A stretch of DNA of 64,000 nt from Streptomyces regalis (GCF_001509475.1 NZ_LLZG01000104.1:62001-126000); one strand, 5' to 3'; positions 45,568 to 54,199 are shown, numbered from the stretch's first letter. Notes: a model not told the origin generated them from the letters alone. A program made the numbers and translations.

Positions 45568-45942
45568 ATGGCCCGCTCGCTCGACGGTCTCGTCCTCGCT
45601 CCCGTCGCGGACCAAGCCCCAGGTCAGGTGGGTACGCGCACCCGGTTCACGTACCACGAGAAGGACGGCGAGATCTGGGCCGAGTACGCGGGCGGCGATG
45701 TCGTGCGCGGGTATCTGGTGGGTGGCAGGGAAGGCGACCGGCTGGACTTCCGGTACGTGCAGCTCAAGCGTGACGGGACGACGTCGTCGGGCCACTGTGT
45801 GTCGGCGGTGACCGAGCTGTCCGACGGGCGGGTCCGCCTGGAGGAGAGCTGGGCGTGGGAGTCGCAGACGGGCAGGGGAACCAGCGTGGTGGAACAGGTT
45901 CCGGACGAGGTTGTGGAGCAGGTCACTGAGCACGCCCCCTGA
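45568..45942 (+). CDS. Small conserved actinobacterial protein, unknown
   Basis: 124 residues from the ATG at 45568 (AGGGAG upstream). All-beta look: TRTRFTYHEKDGEIWAEYAGGDVVRGYLVGGREGDRLDFRYVQ, then VSAVTELSDGRVRLEESWAWESQTGRGTSVVEQV. It resembles the small N-acetylglutamate synthase-like n-acetyltransferase-annotated proteins of Streptomyces, but I see no catalytic residues and would not name it. It stands next to the FAD oxidoreductase gene on the same strand with 32 bases between. Confidence 0.75.
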   Translation: MARSLDGLVLAPVADQAPGQVGTRTRFTYHEKDGEIWAEYAGGDVVRGYLVGGREGDRLDFRYVQLKRDGTTSSGHCVSAVTELSDGRVRLEESWAWESQTGRGTSVVEQVPDEVVEQVTEHAP

Positions 45943-45949
45943 CTGACAA

Positions 45950-45965
45950 ATAGTCAGTTGACTAT
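45950..45965. promoter_or_regulatory. Palindrome before the FAD oxidoreductase gene
   Basis: ATAGTCA-GT-TGACTAT, 7-base perfect arms, ending nine bases before the GTG at 45975. Its right half (GACTAT) could be part of a -10 box, which would make the gene almost leaderless with the operator over the promoter. The sequence is like MarR or TetR family sites but no such regulator is adjacent. Confidence 0.6.
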
Positions 45966-45974
45966 GGTGATCAG

Positions 45975-47204
45975 GTGAGCGAGCAGACGCAGCAACGGGG
46001 CACGTCACAGGCGCGGCGCGTGGTCGTCGCCGGCGCGGGCATGGCCGGTGTGCAAACCGCGGTCGCCCTGCGTGAACGGGGCTTCACCGGCACCGTCACG
46101 CTGATCGGCGCCGAGCCCCACCAGCCGTACGACCGACCGCCCCTGTCCAAGGCCGTGCTGCTCGGCAAGGCCGAGGGCTCCGCCTTCGACGTCGACTTCG
46201 AGGCGCTCGGCATCGAACTGGAACTGGGCCGCGAGGTGCTGGGCGTACGCACCGCCGACCACGAGCTGGACACCGAGGCCGGGCCCGTCCCGTACGACGT
46301 CCTCGTGCTCGCCACCGGTGCCGAACCGATCCGGCTGCCGGGCGCGGAGGGCGTCCCCGGCGTGCATCTGCTGCGCACCCTGGACGACGCCGAGCGGCTG
46401 CGGCCGGTGCTGGCCCGGCAGCACGACATCGTGGTCGTCGGCGCGGGCTGGATCGGCGCGGAGTTCGCCACGGCCGCGCGCGAGGCGGGCTGCGCGGTGA
46501 CGGTCGTGGAGGCCGCCGACCGGCCGCTCGCGGGGGCGCTGCCCGCGGAGGTGGCGGCGCCGATGACCGCCTGGTACGAGGACAGCGGGGCGGTGCTGCG
46601 GACGCACGCGCGCGTGGAGCGCGTCGAGCCCGGCGCGGTGTTCCTCGACGACGGCTCACGGCTGCCCGCGGGCGCCGTCGTGGTCGGCATCGGGGCGCGG
46701 CCCGCCACGGCCTGGCTGGCCGGCTCGGGCATCGAGCTCGGCGTGCACGGCGAGGTGGTGGCCGACGACCGCCTGCGCACCTCCGTGCCGGACGTCTACG
46801 CGGTCGGCGACTGCGCCTCCTTTCCTTCGGGACGGTATGGCGAGCGCCTGCTGGTCCACCACTGGGACAACGCCCTGCAGGGCCCGCGTACGGTCGCGGC
46901 GAACATCCTCGGTGAGACGCCCGCGATCTACGACCCCGTGCCGTACTTCTGGTCCGAGCAGTTCGGCCGGTTCGTCCAGTACGCCGGCCACCACGCCGGG
47001 GCCGACACGACCCTGTGGCGCGGCGACCCGTCGGGCCCGGCCTGGACGGTCTGCTGGCTGAAGGACGGCCGCCTGGTCGCACTGTTGGCGGTGGGCCGAC
47101 CGAGGGATCTGGCGCAGGGGCGACGGCTGATCGAGGCGGGTACGCCGATGAATCCGGCGCTGCTGGCGGACCCGGCGCGGCCGATGAAGGCGGCGACGGC
47201 GTAG
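45975..47204 (+). CDS. FAD/NAD(P)-dependent ferredoxin/rubredoxin reductase-like oxidoreductase
   Basis: 409 residues. FAD motif VVVAGAGMAGVQTAVALRERGF; TLIGAEPHQPYDRPPLSKAVLL; NAD motif IVVVGAGWIGAEFATAAREAG; VYAVGDCASF; and the C-terminal reductase domain with HHWDNALQGPRTVAANIL and PYFWSEQFGRFVQYAGHH. This is the pattern of reductases serving Rieske oxygenases or P450s through a ferredoxin. No P450 or ferredoxin is next to it, so the partner is unknown. GTG start with weak ribosome site. Confidence 0.9.
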   Translation: MSEQTQQRGTSQARRVVVAGAGMAGVQTAVALRERGFTGTVTLIGAEPHQPYDRPPLSKAVLLGKAEGSAFDVDFEALGIELELGREVLGVRTADHELDTEAGPVPYDVLVLATGAEPIRLPGAEGVPGVHLLRTLDDAERLRPVLARQHDIVVVGAGWIGAEFATAAREAGCAVTVVEAADRPLAGALPAEVAAPMTAWYEDSGAVLRTHARVERVEPGAVFLDDGSRLPAGAVVVGIGARPATAWLAGSGIELGVHGEVVADDRLRTSVPDVYAVGDCASFPSGRYGERLLVHHWDNALQGPRTVAANILGETPAIYDPVPYFWSEQFGRFVQYAGHHAGADTTLWRGDPSGPAWTVCWLKDGRLVALLAVGRPRDLAQGRRLIEAGTPMNPALLADPARPMKAATA

Positions 47205-47281
47205 GGCCGAGAGCGGGGTGTTCCGCGCGCTCGGACGGGCCTGGCTTCCGACTGTCAGTGGCAGATGGCAGGCTTGTTCCC

Positions 47282-47653
47282 GTGACCGAGATTGACGCAA
47301 AGATCGATGCTCTCGTCCCCGCCTGGCTCACCCTCCCCGACATCGCAGAGATGCTCGATGTCGAGGTGACCCGCGTCCGGCAGCTGGTCAAGGACGGCCA
47401 GCTCATCGCCGTACGCCGTGGTGAGAACCGCGCACTGCACGTCCCTGCCGCCTTCATCGACGGGGCCGAGCAGAAGGTCGTCAAGGGCCTGTCCGGGACC
47501 CTGACGCTCCTGCGGGACGACGGCTTCACGGACGAAGAGATGCTGGAGTGGCTCTTCACCCCCGACGAGAGCCTGCCCGGTACGCCCGCGCAGGCCCTCA
47601 GCGAGAATCGCGGCACGGAGGTGAAGCGCCGCGCCCAGGCGCTCGCCGTCTGA
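47282..47653 (+). CDS. Rv2175c-family DNA-binding protein
   Basis: 123 residues from the GTG at 47282. Winged-helix-like N-terminal part: WLTLPDIAEMLDVEVTRVRQLVKDGQLIAVRRGENRALHVPAAF, and a C-terminal helical part with GLSGTLTLLRDDGFTDEEMLEWLFTPDESLPGTPAQAL. It matches Rv2175c of M. tuberculosis, a DNA-binding substrate of kinase PknL. The PASTA kinase some 4 kb away in this window is the likely partner. No signal for secretion. Confidence 0.88.
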   Translation: MTEIDAKIDALVPAWLTLPDIAEMLDVEVTRVRQLVKDGQLIAVRRGENRALHVPAAFIDGAEQKVVKGLSGTLTLLRDDGFTDEEMLEWLFTPDESLPGTPAQALSENRGTEVKRRAQALAV

Positions 47654-47694
47654 ACCGAACGCCCTGATCCGAACACCGTCCGGCCTATGGACCG

Positions 47695-47740
47695 GGCTCC
47701 TGCGGGCCACGGTCGCGGTTGACCGCGGCCCGCAGGAGCC
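47695..47740 (+). terminator. Terminator after the Rv2175c-like gene
   Basis: GGCTCCTGCGGGCC and GGCCCGCAGGAGCC are perfect 14-base arms around an inner CGCGG/CCGCG stem. It is 41 bases after the stop. The remaining 230 bases up to thiE hold nothing I can name. Confidence 0.88.
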
Positions 47741-47974
47741 GGGGCCGGCGTTTCGGGTGTGGCCACCTGGGGCCATCAGCCGGTTCGAGCACAGGGGTGC
47801 GGCACGTCGCCTCGCCACGCCGCGCCTCGTCCGGCCCAGCTCCTGCGCTGCAACGGGCCATGGAGTGCCGCCCGGCACCGGCCCGCGACGCAGCGCCAGG
47901 CTCCGGCTACCGTGCCACCGTCCGGCACCAGCCCGACGTCACCCGCCCGGCAACCCGATCACAGGGGGCACCGC

Positions 47975-48637
47975 ATGTCCGACACCGCCACCGCAGGCAC
48001 CGCCCGCGCCCAGCTCGCCGACGCCCGGCTCTACCTCTGCACGGGCGCCCGTAAGCAGCAGGGCGACCTCGCGGAGTTCCTGGACGCCGTCCTGGCCGCC
48101 GGTGTCGACATCGTGCAGTTGCGCGACAAGGGCATGGAGGCGGCCGAGGAACTGGAGCACCTGAAGGTCTTCGCCGACGCCTGCGCCCGACACGGCAAGC
48201 TCCTCGCGGTCAACGACCGTGCCGACGTGGCCCACGCCGCCGGCGCCGACGTCCTGCACCTCGGCCAGGGCGACCTCCCGGTCCCCGCCGCCCGCGCGAT
48301 TCTCGGCGACGACGTCCTCGTCGGCCGCTCCACGCACTCCGAGTCGGAGGCCGCCGCGGCCGCCGTCCAGGCGGGCGTGGACTACTTCTGCACCGGCCCC
48401 TGCTGGCCCACCCCCACCAAGCCCGGCCGCCACGCCCCCGGCCTCGACCTGGTCCGTCACACCGCAGCCCTCGGCACCGACCGCCCCTGGTTCGCCATCG
48501 GCGGTATCGACCTCGGCAACCTCGACGAGGTGCTGGAGGCCGGCGCCCGCCGTGTCGTCGTCGTACGGGCGATCACGGAGGCGGACGACCCCGCCGCGGC
48601 AGCGGAGGAGTTCGCGAAGCGGCTGCGGCAGGTGTAG
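47975..48637 (+). CDS. thiE: Thiamine phosphate synthase
   Basis: 220 residues from the ATG at 47975 (GGGGG upstream). TIM barrel with [97 protein letters not shown] and [29 protein letters not shown]. It joins the pyrimidine and thiazole halves of thiamine. It does not have a visible THI box in its leader, unlike thiO-thiS-thiG across the way. Confidence 0.95.
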   Translation: MSDTATAGTARAQLADARLYLCTGARKQQGDLAEFLDAVLAAGVDIVQLRDKGMEAAEELEHLKVFADACARHGKLLAVNDRADVAHAAGADVLHLGQGDLPVPAARAILGDDVLVGRSTHSESEAAAAAVQAGVDYFCTGPCWPTPTKPGRHAPGLDLVRHTAALGTDRPWFAIGGIDLGNLDEVLEAGARRVVVVRAITEADDPAAAAEEFAKRLRQV

Positions 48638-48695
48638 GTGGCCGTGGCGGTCCGGCCTGCGGAGCGGCCGGTCTCAGTTTTGGCCCCGCCGCGTC

Positions 48696-48736
48696 TCAGT
48701 CAGTGGTCAGTCGGTGGTCAGTCAATGGTCAGCCGG
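48696..48736 (+). repeat. 11-base tandem repeat upstream of metF
   Basis: TCAGTCAGTGG, TCAGTCGGTGG, TCAGTCAATGG and a partial TCAGCCGG follow one another, preceded by TCTCAGTTT and TCTCAG. Spacing of 11 bases is about one helical turn, so it could seat a multimeric binding protein. It lies 150 bases ahead of the metF ATG. Confidence 0.75.
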
Positions 48737-48797
48737 CCGCGATCCAGGGTCTCGGGGCTCTGCCCCGCCCGCTGCGGAGGCCCCTTTATGGCTCATA

Positions 48798-48816
48798 TTG
48801 TCCAAGGCGTGGACAA
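48798..48816. promoter_or_regulatory. Inverted repeat (operator candidate) upstream of metF
   Basis: TTGTCCA-AGGCG-TGGACAA, perfect 7-base arms, 70 bases before the metF start. It also resembles a LacI- or LysR-type site. I could not match it to an S-adenosylhomocysteine riboswitch. A regulator for it is not encoded nearby. Confidence 0.6.
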
Positions 48817-48886
48817 CAATCCGACAAATCGGTCAAATGTCCGGCGCCCTGTTGGGGGACCGGGGACCCCTGGCTAACCTGCGAGT

Positions 48887-49810
48887 ATGGCCCTCGGCAC
48901 CGCATCCATCAGGTCGGACCACGCTCGTACCGTGCGCGAGATGCTCGCGACCGGCAAGACGACGTATTCGTTCGAGTTCTACGCCCCCAAGACTCCGAAG
49001 GGCGAGCGGAACCTGTGGAACGCGCTGCGCCGGGTCGAGGCGGTCGGGCCCGACTTCGTCTCCGTGACCTACGGCGCGGGCGGTTCCACCCGCGCGGGCA
49101 CGGTCAAGGCGACCGAGGCGATCGCCTCGGACACCACGCTCACGCCGATCGCCCACCTCACCGCCGTCGACCACTCGGTGGCCGACCTGCGCAACATCAT
49201 CGGGCAGTACGCGGACGCGGGCATCCGCAACATGCTGGCGCTGCGCGGCGACCCGCCCGGCGACCCGCTGGGTGAGTGGGTGCGCCACCCCCAGGGCCTC
49301 ACCTACGCCGCCGAGCTCGTCGAACTGATCAAGACGTCCGGCGATTTCTGCGTCGGCGTCGCGGCCTTCCCCGCGATGCACCCGCGCTCCGCCGACTGGG
49401 AGACCGACGTCCGTCACTTCGTCGACAAATGCCGTGCGGGCGCGGACTACGCGATCACGCAGATGTTCTTCGAACCGGAGGACTACCTGCGCCTGCGCGA
49501 CCGTGTGTCGGCCGCCGGCTGCGACACCCCGATCATCCCGGAGATCATGCCGATCGCCAGCATGAGGACGCTGGAGCGGATCCCGTCCCTCACCAACGCC
49601 GCCTTCCCGGACGCCCTGAAAGAGCGGATCCTCACAGCAAAGGACGATCCGGCCGCTGTACGCTCGATCGCAATCGAGTTCGCCACGGAGTTCTGCGCAC
49701 GGTTGCTGGCCGAGGGAGTGCCCGGATTGCACTTCATTACGCTCAACAACTCCACGGCGACCCTGGAAATCCACGAAAACCTGGGCCTGCACCACCCACC
49801 GCAGGCCTAG
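48887..49810 (+). CDS. metF: Methylenetetrahydrofolate reductase
   Basis: 307 residues. [103 protein letters not shown] and [23 protein letters not shown] enzyme that reduces methylene-THF to methyl-THF for methionine synthesis. The ATG at 48887 has no strong ribosome site, and the upstream region has an operator-like inverted repeat and a tandem repeat. A related gene is in the equivalent M. tuberculosis block (Rv2172c). Confidence 0.95.
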   Translation: MALGTASIRSDHARTVREMLATGKTTYSFEFYAPKTPKGERNLWNALRRVEAVGPDFVSVTYGAGGSTRAGTVKATEAIASDTTLTPIAHLTAVDHSVADLRNIIGQYADAGIRNMLALRGDPPGDPLGEWVRHPQGLTYAAELVELIKTSGDFCVGVAAFPAMHPRSADWETDVRHFVDKCRAGADYAITQMFFEPEDYLRLRDRVSAAGCDTPIIPEIMPIASMRTLERIPSLTNAAFPDALKERILTAKDDPAAVRSIAIEFATEFCARLLAEGVPGLHFITLNNSTATLEIHENLGLHHPPQA

Positions 49811-49867
49811 ACCGGCCGTACCGGCGTACGTCACACTGCGTAGGCGGCCACTGGGAGAGGGGCGTAC

Positions 49868-50869
49868 ATGGGCTGGACGGTCCTCTACATCGCGTTCGGC
49901 GTCGTCGCGCTGTGGCTGCTGGGCGAGGTGCTGCTGCAGTACAAGGCACGGCTGCGCTGGCGACTGCTCGCCTTCGTCGGCTTCCTCGGTGTCGTGGTCG
50001 GGGTGCTGATCCCGTCCGTCATCGTCATCGGTCTGGGCGCGGCCGCCTTCGCGGTCGGTCAGACCTACGTCACGCTGTCCTTCCGCCGCGGCTTCTCGGC
50101 CGGCTGGGCGGTCTCCGCTCCTGCCCTCGGCCCCCTCGGCGCCGTCAAGCGTCGCCGCGGTGAGCCGGACCGCCAGGAGCCGACCCTGGAGGTCTCCGAC
50201 CTCGAGGCGGGCGAGGGCGGTTTCGCGGGCCACGACGGCACGTACGGTCATGACGACGCCAAGTACGACCAGGGCGGCGCCGGTTACGGCCAGGACGACT
50301 ACGACCGCGACGCCTACGACCGCGACGACGTCTTCACCCCCTCGCGCCCGGATCGGCTCGCGGCCGCTGAGACGACCGCCGTCTACGAGCCGCAGCCCCT
50401 GCCCGACGACACCGGCTCGTACGGCATATACAGCGCCCCCGCCTATGCCGCCGCCGACCAGAACTACGCGGCCGCGGGCCAGCCCCAGGACCAGTACGCG
50501 ACGGCCGACCAGAGCTATGCGTACGACGGCTACTCCGGCTACGACCAGCAGCAGTACGGCTACGACGCCACCGGCCAGCAGCAGTACGCCGCCTACTCCG
50601 ACCCGTACATCGGCACCCAGACCTACGAGGGCGGCTCCTACGACGCGTACGGCCAGCAACAGTACGGCCAGCAGGGCTACAGCCAGGACCAGTACGCCAC
50701 CGGCACCTACGGCGAGACCCCGTCCGGTGGCGTCTGGGTCCCGCAGCAGCGCACCGACGAGGCATACGGCGGCGAACTCCCGCCGGAGCAGCAGTACCCG
50801 TACCAGGGCGACGGCCAGCAGCAGGGGCAGGGCCAGGGGAACGGGTACGACGAGCAGTACCGCTTCTGA
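49868..50869 (+). CDS. Membrane protein with Tyr/Gln-rich prion-like tail
   Basis: 333 residues. Three membrane helices within the first 75 residues (start MGWTVLYIAFGVVALWLLGEVLLQY), a basic patch after them, then a 230-residue cytoplasmic or outside tail of low complexity: Asp/Tyr repeats (DDYDRDAYDRDD) then Tyr/Gln/Gly/Ala repeats such as YGQQQYGQQGY and DQQQYGYDATGQQQY. The tail has the look of intrinsically disordered, prion-like segments. No enzyme motif. It is 57 bases from metF on the same strand. Not identified beyond a Streptomyces conserved membrane protein. Confidence 0.85.
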   Translation: MGWTVLYIAFGVVALWLLGEVLLQYKARLRWRLLAFVGFLGVVVGVLIPSVIVIGLGAAAFAVGQTYVTLSFRRGFSAGWAVSAPALGPLGAVKRRRGEPDRQEPTLEVSDLEAGEGGFAGHDGTYGHDDAKYDQGGAGYGQDDYDRDAYDRDDVFTPSRPDRLAAAETTAVYEPQPLPDDTGSYGIYSAPAYAAADQNYAAAGQPQDQYATADQSYAYDGYSGYDQQQYGYDATGQQQYAAYSDPYIGTQTYEGGSYDAYGQQQYGQQGYSQDQYATGTYGETPSGGVWVPQQRTDEAYGGELPPEQQYPYQGDGQQQGQGQGNGYDEQYRF

Positions 50870-50889
50870 CAGCCCGCCCAGCACCTATC

Positions 50890-50914
50890 GCGAGACGCCC
50901 TGCGCGGGCGTCGC
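50890..50914. terminator. Hairpin between convergent genes
   Basis: GCGAGACGCCC, loop TGCGC, GGGCGTCGC form a hairpin with one bulge, placed between the stops of the Tyr/Gln-rich gene and the CrtI-like gene. It may stop transcripts from both sides. Confidence 0.6.
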
Positions 50915-50919
50915 AGGCT

Positions 50920-52434
50920 TCACTGTGAGCCCCGGAACTCCGGCCCCTCCACGATCAGCCCGGCCACCAGCGTGCCCGACATACCGGCGTGGGGGAGACC
51001 GCCGCCGGGGTGGGACCAGCCGCCGACCCTGAACAGACCAGGTATCGCGGTGCTGTTGGACGGGTGCAGCAGATGTCCGTCGCCCGCGGCCAGCGTCGGC
51101 GCCGGAACCGCTCCGCCCTCCGCGCCGGTTGCCTCCGCTACGTCGGCCGGGGTGCGCACCTCGTGCCAGAGGAGGCGGTCGCGCAGGCCCGGCACGGCAC
51201 GCTCAGCGACGGCGATCAGATTCTCGGCGTGACGGTCGAAGACCTCCCGCTCCGCCCAGCCCCAATCGGGCTGCGCGGGCACCACCGAGCTGAGCGTGAT
51301 CGCCTCATGGCCGAGGTCCGGAACCAGTTCGGGATCGTCGGGCCGCAGCACCGTGACCGTGGGCTGCGCGGCCATGCCCGGAGCGGCGCCGGACAGGGCG
51401 CCCAGTTCGGACTCGCGGTCCTGCGTGTGCACCACCGTGCGGTGCGCCGTGCCTTCCGGTCGGCTGCCCCGCAGCGCCAGCAGCACGGTCATACGGCTCG
51501 CTGTCCCGCGCTGGGGCGCGACCTCGTCCGCGCCTCGAACCGCGGTCTCTCGGACGAGGCGGTCCAGCACCCCGGGAGTGACCCCGGCGACCACGAAATC
51601 GGCCTCCGTCACCGACCCGTCGGCCAGCTCCAACCCCGCCGCCCGGCCGTCCTTCTCCAGAACGCCGACCACCTCGGCACCGAAGCTGAACTCGACCTTC
51701 CGGGCCACGCACCGCTCGTACACAGCCCGCGCCAACTCCCGTATGCCGCCCCGCACATACCAGGTCCCGAAGGCATGCTCCAGGTACGGCAGCACCGCCG
51801 CGCTCGCCGGGGTTTCGCGCGGATCCAGGCCGTACGCGAGCGCGTGGCTCTCCAGCAGGGCGATGAGCCGGGGATCACGCAGCTCCCACGCGCCGACCTC
51901 GGCGAGCGTGCCGGCCCGGCGGGTACGCAGAAGTCGCTTGTGGGGGACCGCCGGGTAGGGTTCGCGCTCGGCCAGCACCTGCCAGTTCGGCCACAGCGGC
52001 TCCTCCAGCAGCGGCCTGCGCGTCCGGTCCCAGGCCTCGCGGGCCCGGACCAGGAAGTCGCCCCAGCGGTCGCCGGTCCCGGTGCCCAGCGCCTCGTCCA
52101 GGGCGGCCACCACGCCCGCGCGGGAGGCGTTCGGCAGAAGGACCTCGGTGCCGTCCACGAAGACGTGCCGCGCGGACGGGTCGACCTGGACCAGCTCGAC
52201 GCACGCCTCCAGCGGCTCCTTGCCGGTCTTGAGGAACAGGTCGCGGTACACGGCGGGAAGCGGGAGCAGCCCGGGGCCCGTGTCGAAGCCGAAGCCGTCG
52301 CGCTCGAAGCGGCGCACCGCTCCGCCGTACGTCTCCGTACGCTCGTACACCGCCACCCGGTGGCCCGTGACGGCCAGCCGGGCAGCGGCCGCCATCGCGC
52401 CCATCCCGGCGCCGATCACCGCAATCCGTGCCAT
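50920..52434 (-). CDS. CrtI/phytoene desaturase-like FAD oxidoreductase
   Basis: 504 residues from the ATG at 52434. N-terminal dinucleotide-binding motif IAVIGAGMGAMAAAARLAVTGHRVAVYER, GGAVRRFERDGFGFDTGPGLLPLP, and C-terminal GLFRVGGWSHPGGGLPHAGMSGTLVAGLIV, as in carotenoid desaturases and related amine-oxidase-like FAD enzymes. No other carotenoid gene (crtB, crtE) is near, so the substrate is not known. A ten-residue extension at the 5' end is possible but begins weakly. Confidence 0.85.
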   Translation of the reverse strand: MARIAVIGAGMGAMAAAARLAVTGHRVAVYERTETYGGAVRRFERDGFGFDTGPGLLPLPAVYRDLFLKTGKEPLEACVELVQVDPSARHVFVDGTEVLLPNASRAGVVAALDEALGTGTGDRWGDFLVRAREAWDRTRRPLLEEPLWPNWQVLAEREPYPAVPHKRLLRTRRAGTLAEVGAWELRDPRLIALLESHALAYGLDPRETPASAAVLPYLEHAFGTWYVRGGIRELARAVYERCVARKVEFSFGAEVVGVLEKDGRAAGLELADGSVTEADFVVAGVTPGVLDRLVRETAVRGADEVAPQRGTASRMTVLLALRGSRPEGTAHRTVVHTQDRESELGALSGAAPGMAAQPTVTVLRPDDPELVPDLGHEAITLSSVVPAQPDWGWAEREVFDRHAENLIAVAERAVPGLRDRLLWHEVRTPADVAEATGAEGGAVPAPTLAAGDGHLLHPSNSTAIPGLFRVGGWSHPGGGLPHAGMSGTLVAGLIVEGPEFRGSQ

Positions 52435-52500
52435 GCGTGGGACTTTATCGGCCGCCACTGACAACGGCTCGCGGACCTGGGCTCTGTCGGGGTGCGGAGC

Positions 52501-53115
52501 TCAGCCGGGCGGCTGTCCCACCGCTTGGGCGAGCCGTTTCTCCGCCCGGCGCTCGGCCCTGCGGCGCCGGAAGCGACGGATCCGCGAGACCAGGAAAAGG
52601 AGCAGCAGCAGCCCGGCGAGCAGCAGGCAGCCCGCGATGACCGCCGCGGCGACGGGGTAGAAGATCGCGAGGGTGATCAGGGCACCGACCCCGAGGTCCT
52701 CGGCGAGGCTCACCACGATGTTGCTGAACGGCTCGGGCGAGGTGTTGACGGCCATCCGCGTCCCGGCCTTGACCAGGTGGCTCATCAGCGCCGTGGAACC
52801 GCCAAGCGCGCCCGCCGCCAGTTCGGGCAGCGACCCGCTCTGACCGGCGAGCAGGGCCGCGACGACCGCACCCGCGACCGGCCGGATCACGGTGTGCACC
52901 GAGTCCCAGGCCGAGTCCACGTACGGGATCTTGTCGGCGACGGCCTCGCAGAGGAACAGCACACCGGCGGCTATCAGGACCTCGGGCCGCTGCAGCGCCT
53001 CGGGCACCTCGTCGCTCAGGCCGGTGGCGCCGAAGACGCCGAGCAACAGCACGACGGCGTAGGCGTTGACGCCGCTGGCCCAGCCGCTGGTGAACACCAA
53101 AGGGAGTATCGACAC
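52501..53115 (-). CDS. DUF4126 membrane protein
   Basis: 204 residues from the GTG at 53115. LPLVFTSGWASGVNAYAVVLLLGVFGATGL at the N-terminus is the DUF4126 signature, followed by about four more helices and a strongly basic tail (RIRRFRRRRAERRAEKRLA). A good ribosome site does not precede the GTG; the frame is open far upstream, but that part is G/C-run sequence without protein character. Function is not known. It is transcribed from the same strand as the TetR gene upstream. Confidence 0.82.
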   Translation of the reverse strand: MSILPLVFTSGWASGVNAYAVVLLLGVFGATGLSDEVPEALQRPEVLIAAGVLFLCEAVADKIPYVDSAWDSVHTVIRPVAGAVVAALLAGQSGSLPELAAGALGGSTALMSHLVKAGTRMAVNTSPEPFSNIVVSLAEDLGVGALITLAIFYPVAAAVIAGCLLLAGLLLLLFLVSRIRRFRRRRAERRAEKRLAQAVGQPPG

Positions 53116-53350
53116 GGAGGCGATCGTAACCAGTCGGCGACTCAGGGTCCTGGGGATGAGTGCGCAGCTCTGAGTACCCGTACCTAGTCGGTGAGATGAG
53201 TACGCGCGCGGATGGGTTCCGACCTGCGTGAACGAGAGAGTGGAGCCACGGAGAAGGGGATCGGCTCCGGCACCGGCGACACGGGGCGCCGGAACGGAGC
53301 GGCCCCGGATCCGCTCCTTCCGCCGACCCGGCGTCGGCGGGAGCGAGACC

Positions 53351-53440
53351 GGGGGACCCGGGGGAACGACCGAACGGGGGTCCGGCGGGGGACGGGGGAG
53401 CACGGGGGAAAGGGAAAACGGGGGAAAGGGAAAACGGGGG
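53351..53440 (+). repeat. G-run-rich low-complexity tract with 16-base tandem repeats
   Basis: The plus strand has at least eight runs of four or five G within 90 bases, including two exact units CGGGGGAAAGGGAAAA at 53403-53418 and 53419-53434 and a partial third. It is the centre of a 431-base gap (53116-53546) between the DUF4126 and TetR genes, both on the minus strand; the rest of the gap shows no gene. Such G runs could form G-quadruplexes in the plus strand. Confidence 0.8.
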
Positions 53441-53546
53441 AGCACGAGGAGGCGCCGGTTCGAGAGTGGCCCGCGGGGGACGCGGCCACTTTCGGACCGG
53501 CGCTTTCGTATGCGCCCGACGCTGCGGTGTGCGCGACGCCGCCGTT

Positions 53547-54176
53547 TCAGTGGCGCCCGCTCACCCGGCCCTGCAACAGCCGGGACAGCGCCGCGTGCAC
53601 GTCGTCCAGAGAGCGTTCCGGCTGGAAGGACTTCCAGTCCAGCGCGGCCACCAGGACCATGCCGACCAGTGCGGAGGCGGTCAGCGCGACGTCGATCTCC
53701 TCGCTGAACTCGCCGTTCTTCACGCCCTCGCGCAGCACACCCTCGACGACCGCCACGGCCTGCTGCCGCACCACCATCAGCGTGGACTGCCAGGCCCGGT
53801 TCGTACGCCACAGCTCGGCGACGTAGAGCTGGGTGAAGGACGGGTAGCGGTCGATGAAGCCGAGTCCCGCGCGGATCATCGCGTCCAGGGCGTCCACCTT
53901 GCTGCCGCCCTCGCGCTCGGTCTTCTCGGCCGCCTCCCGGAGGGAGGCGGTGAGGAGTTCGACTCCGTGGCGCAGCAGCTCCTCGAAGAGGACCGACTTG
54001 CTCGCGAAGTTGTAGTAGACCGTGCCCTTCGCCACCCCGGCCCGCTCGGCGATCTCGTCAACGGTGGTGGCGGAGAAGCCCTGTTCGGCGATGAGTGTGA
54101 CGGCTGCCTCGTAGAGCTTCTGCCGGGTGGCCTCACGGCGCGTGCTGCCGCCCGACGCGGCGTTGCTGCGTTCCAT
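53547..54176 (-). CDS. TetR/AcrR family transcriptional regulator
   Basis: 209 residues. N-terminal helix-turn-helix QKLYEAAVTLIAEQGFSATTVDEIAERAGVAKGTVYYNFASKSVLFEELLRHG; C-terminal ligand/dimer domain. It follows the YhgE-like membrane protein gene by 23 bases, and the ABC gene before that, so the three form one unit. A palindrome ACTGAC-TG-GTCAGT upstream of the ABC gene is a likely operator, giving self-control. The inducer is unknown. Confidence 0.93.
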   Translation of the reverse strand: MERSNAASGGSTRREATRQKLYEAAVTLIAEQGFSATTVDEIAERAGVAKGTVYYNFASKSVLFEELLRHGVELLTASLREAAEKTEREGGSKVDALDAMIRAGLGFIDRYPSFTQLYVAELWRTNRAWQSTLMVVRQQAVAVVEGVLREGVKNGEFSEEIDVALTASALVGMVLVAALDWKSFQPERSLDDVHAALSRLLQGRVSGRH

Positions 54177-54199
54177 GGTCCCGATTGTGCCGCGCGCGC

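Noticed and set aside
47654..47974. TPP riboswitch before thiE
   Set aside because: No CTGAGAG and no ACCTGATC...GGTCATGCC pattern on the plus strand; only the upstream terminator is clear.
53116..53811. Long N-terminal extension of the DUF4126 protein
   Set aside because: The added part is translated G/C-run repeats without protein character; the family begins at LPLVFTSGWASG.
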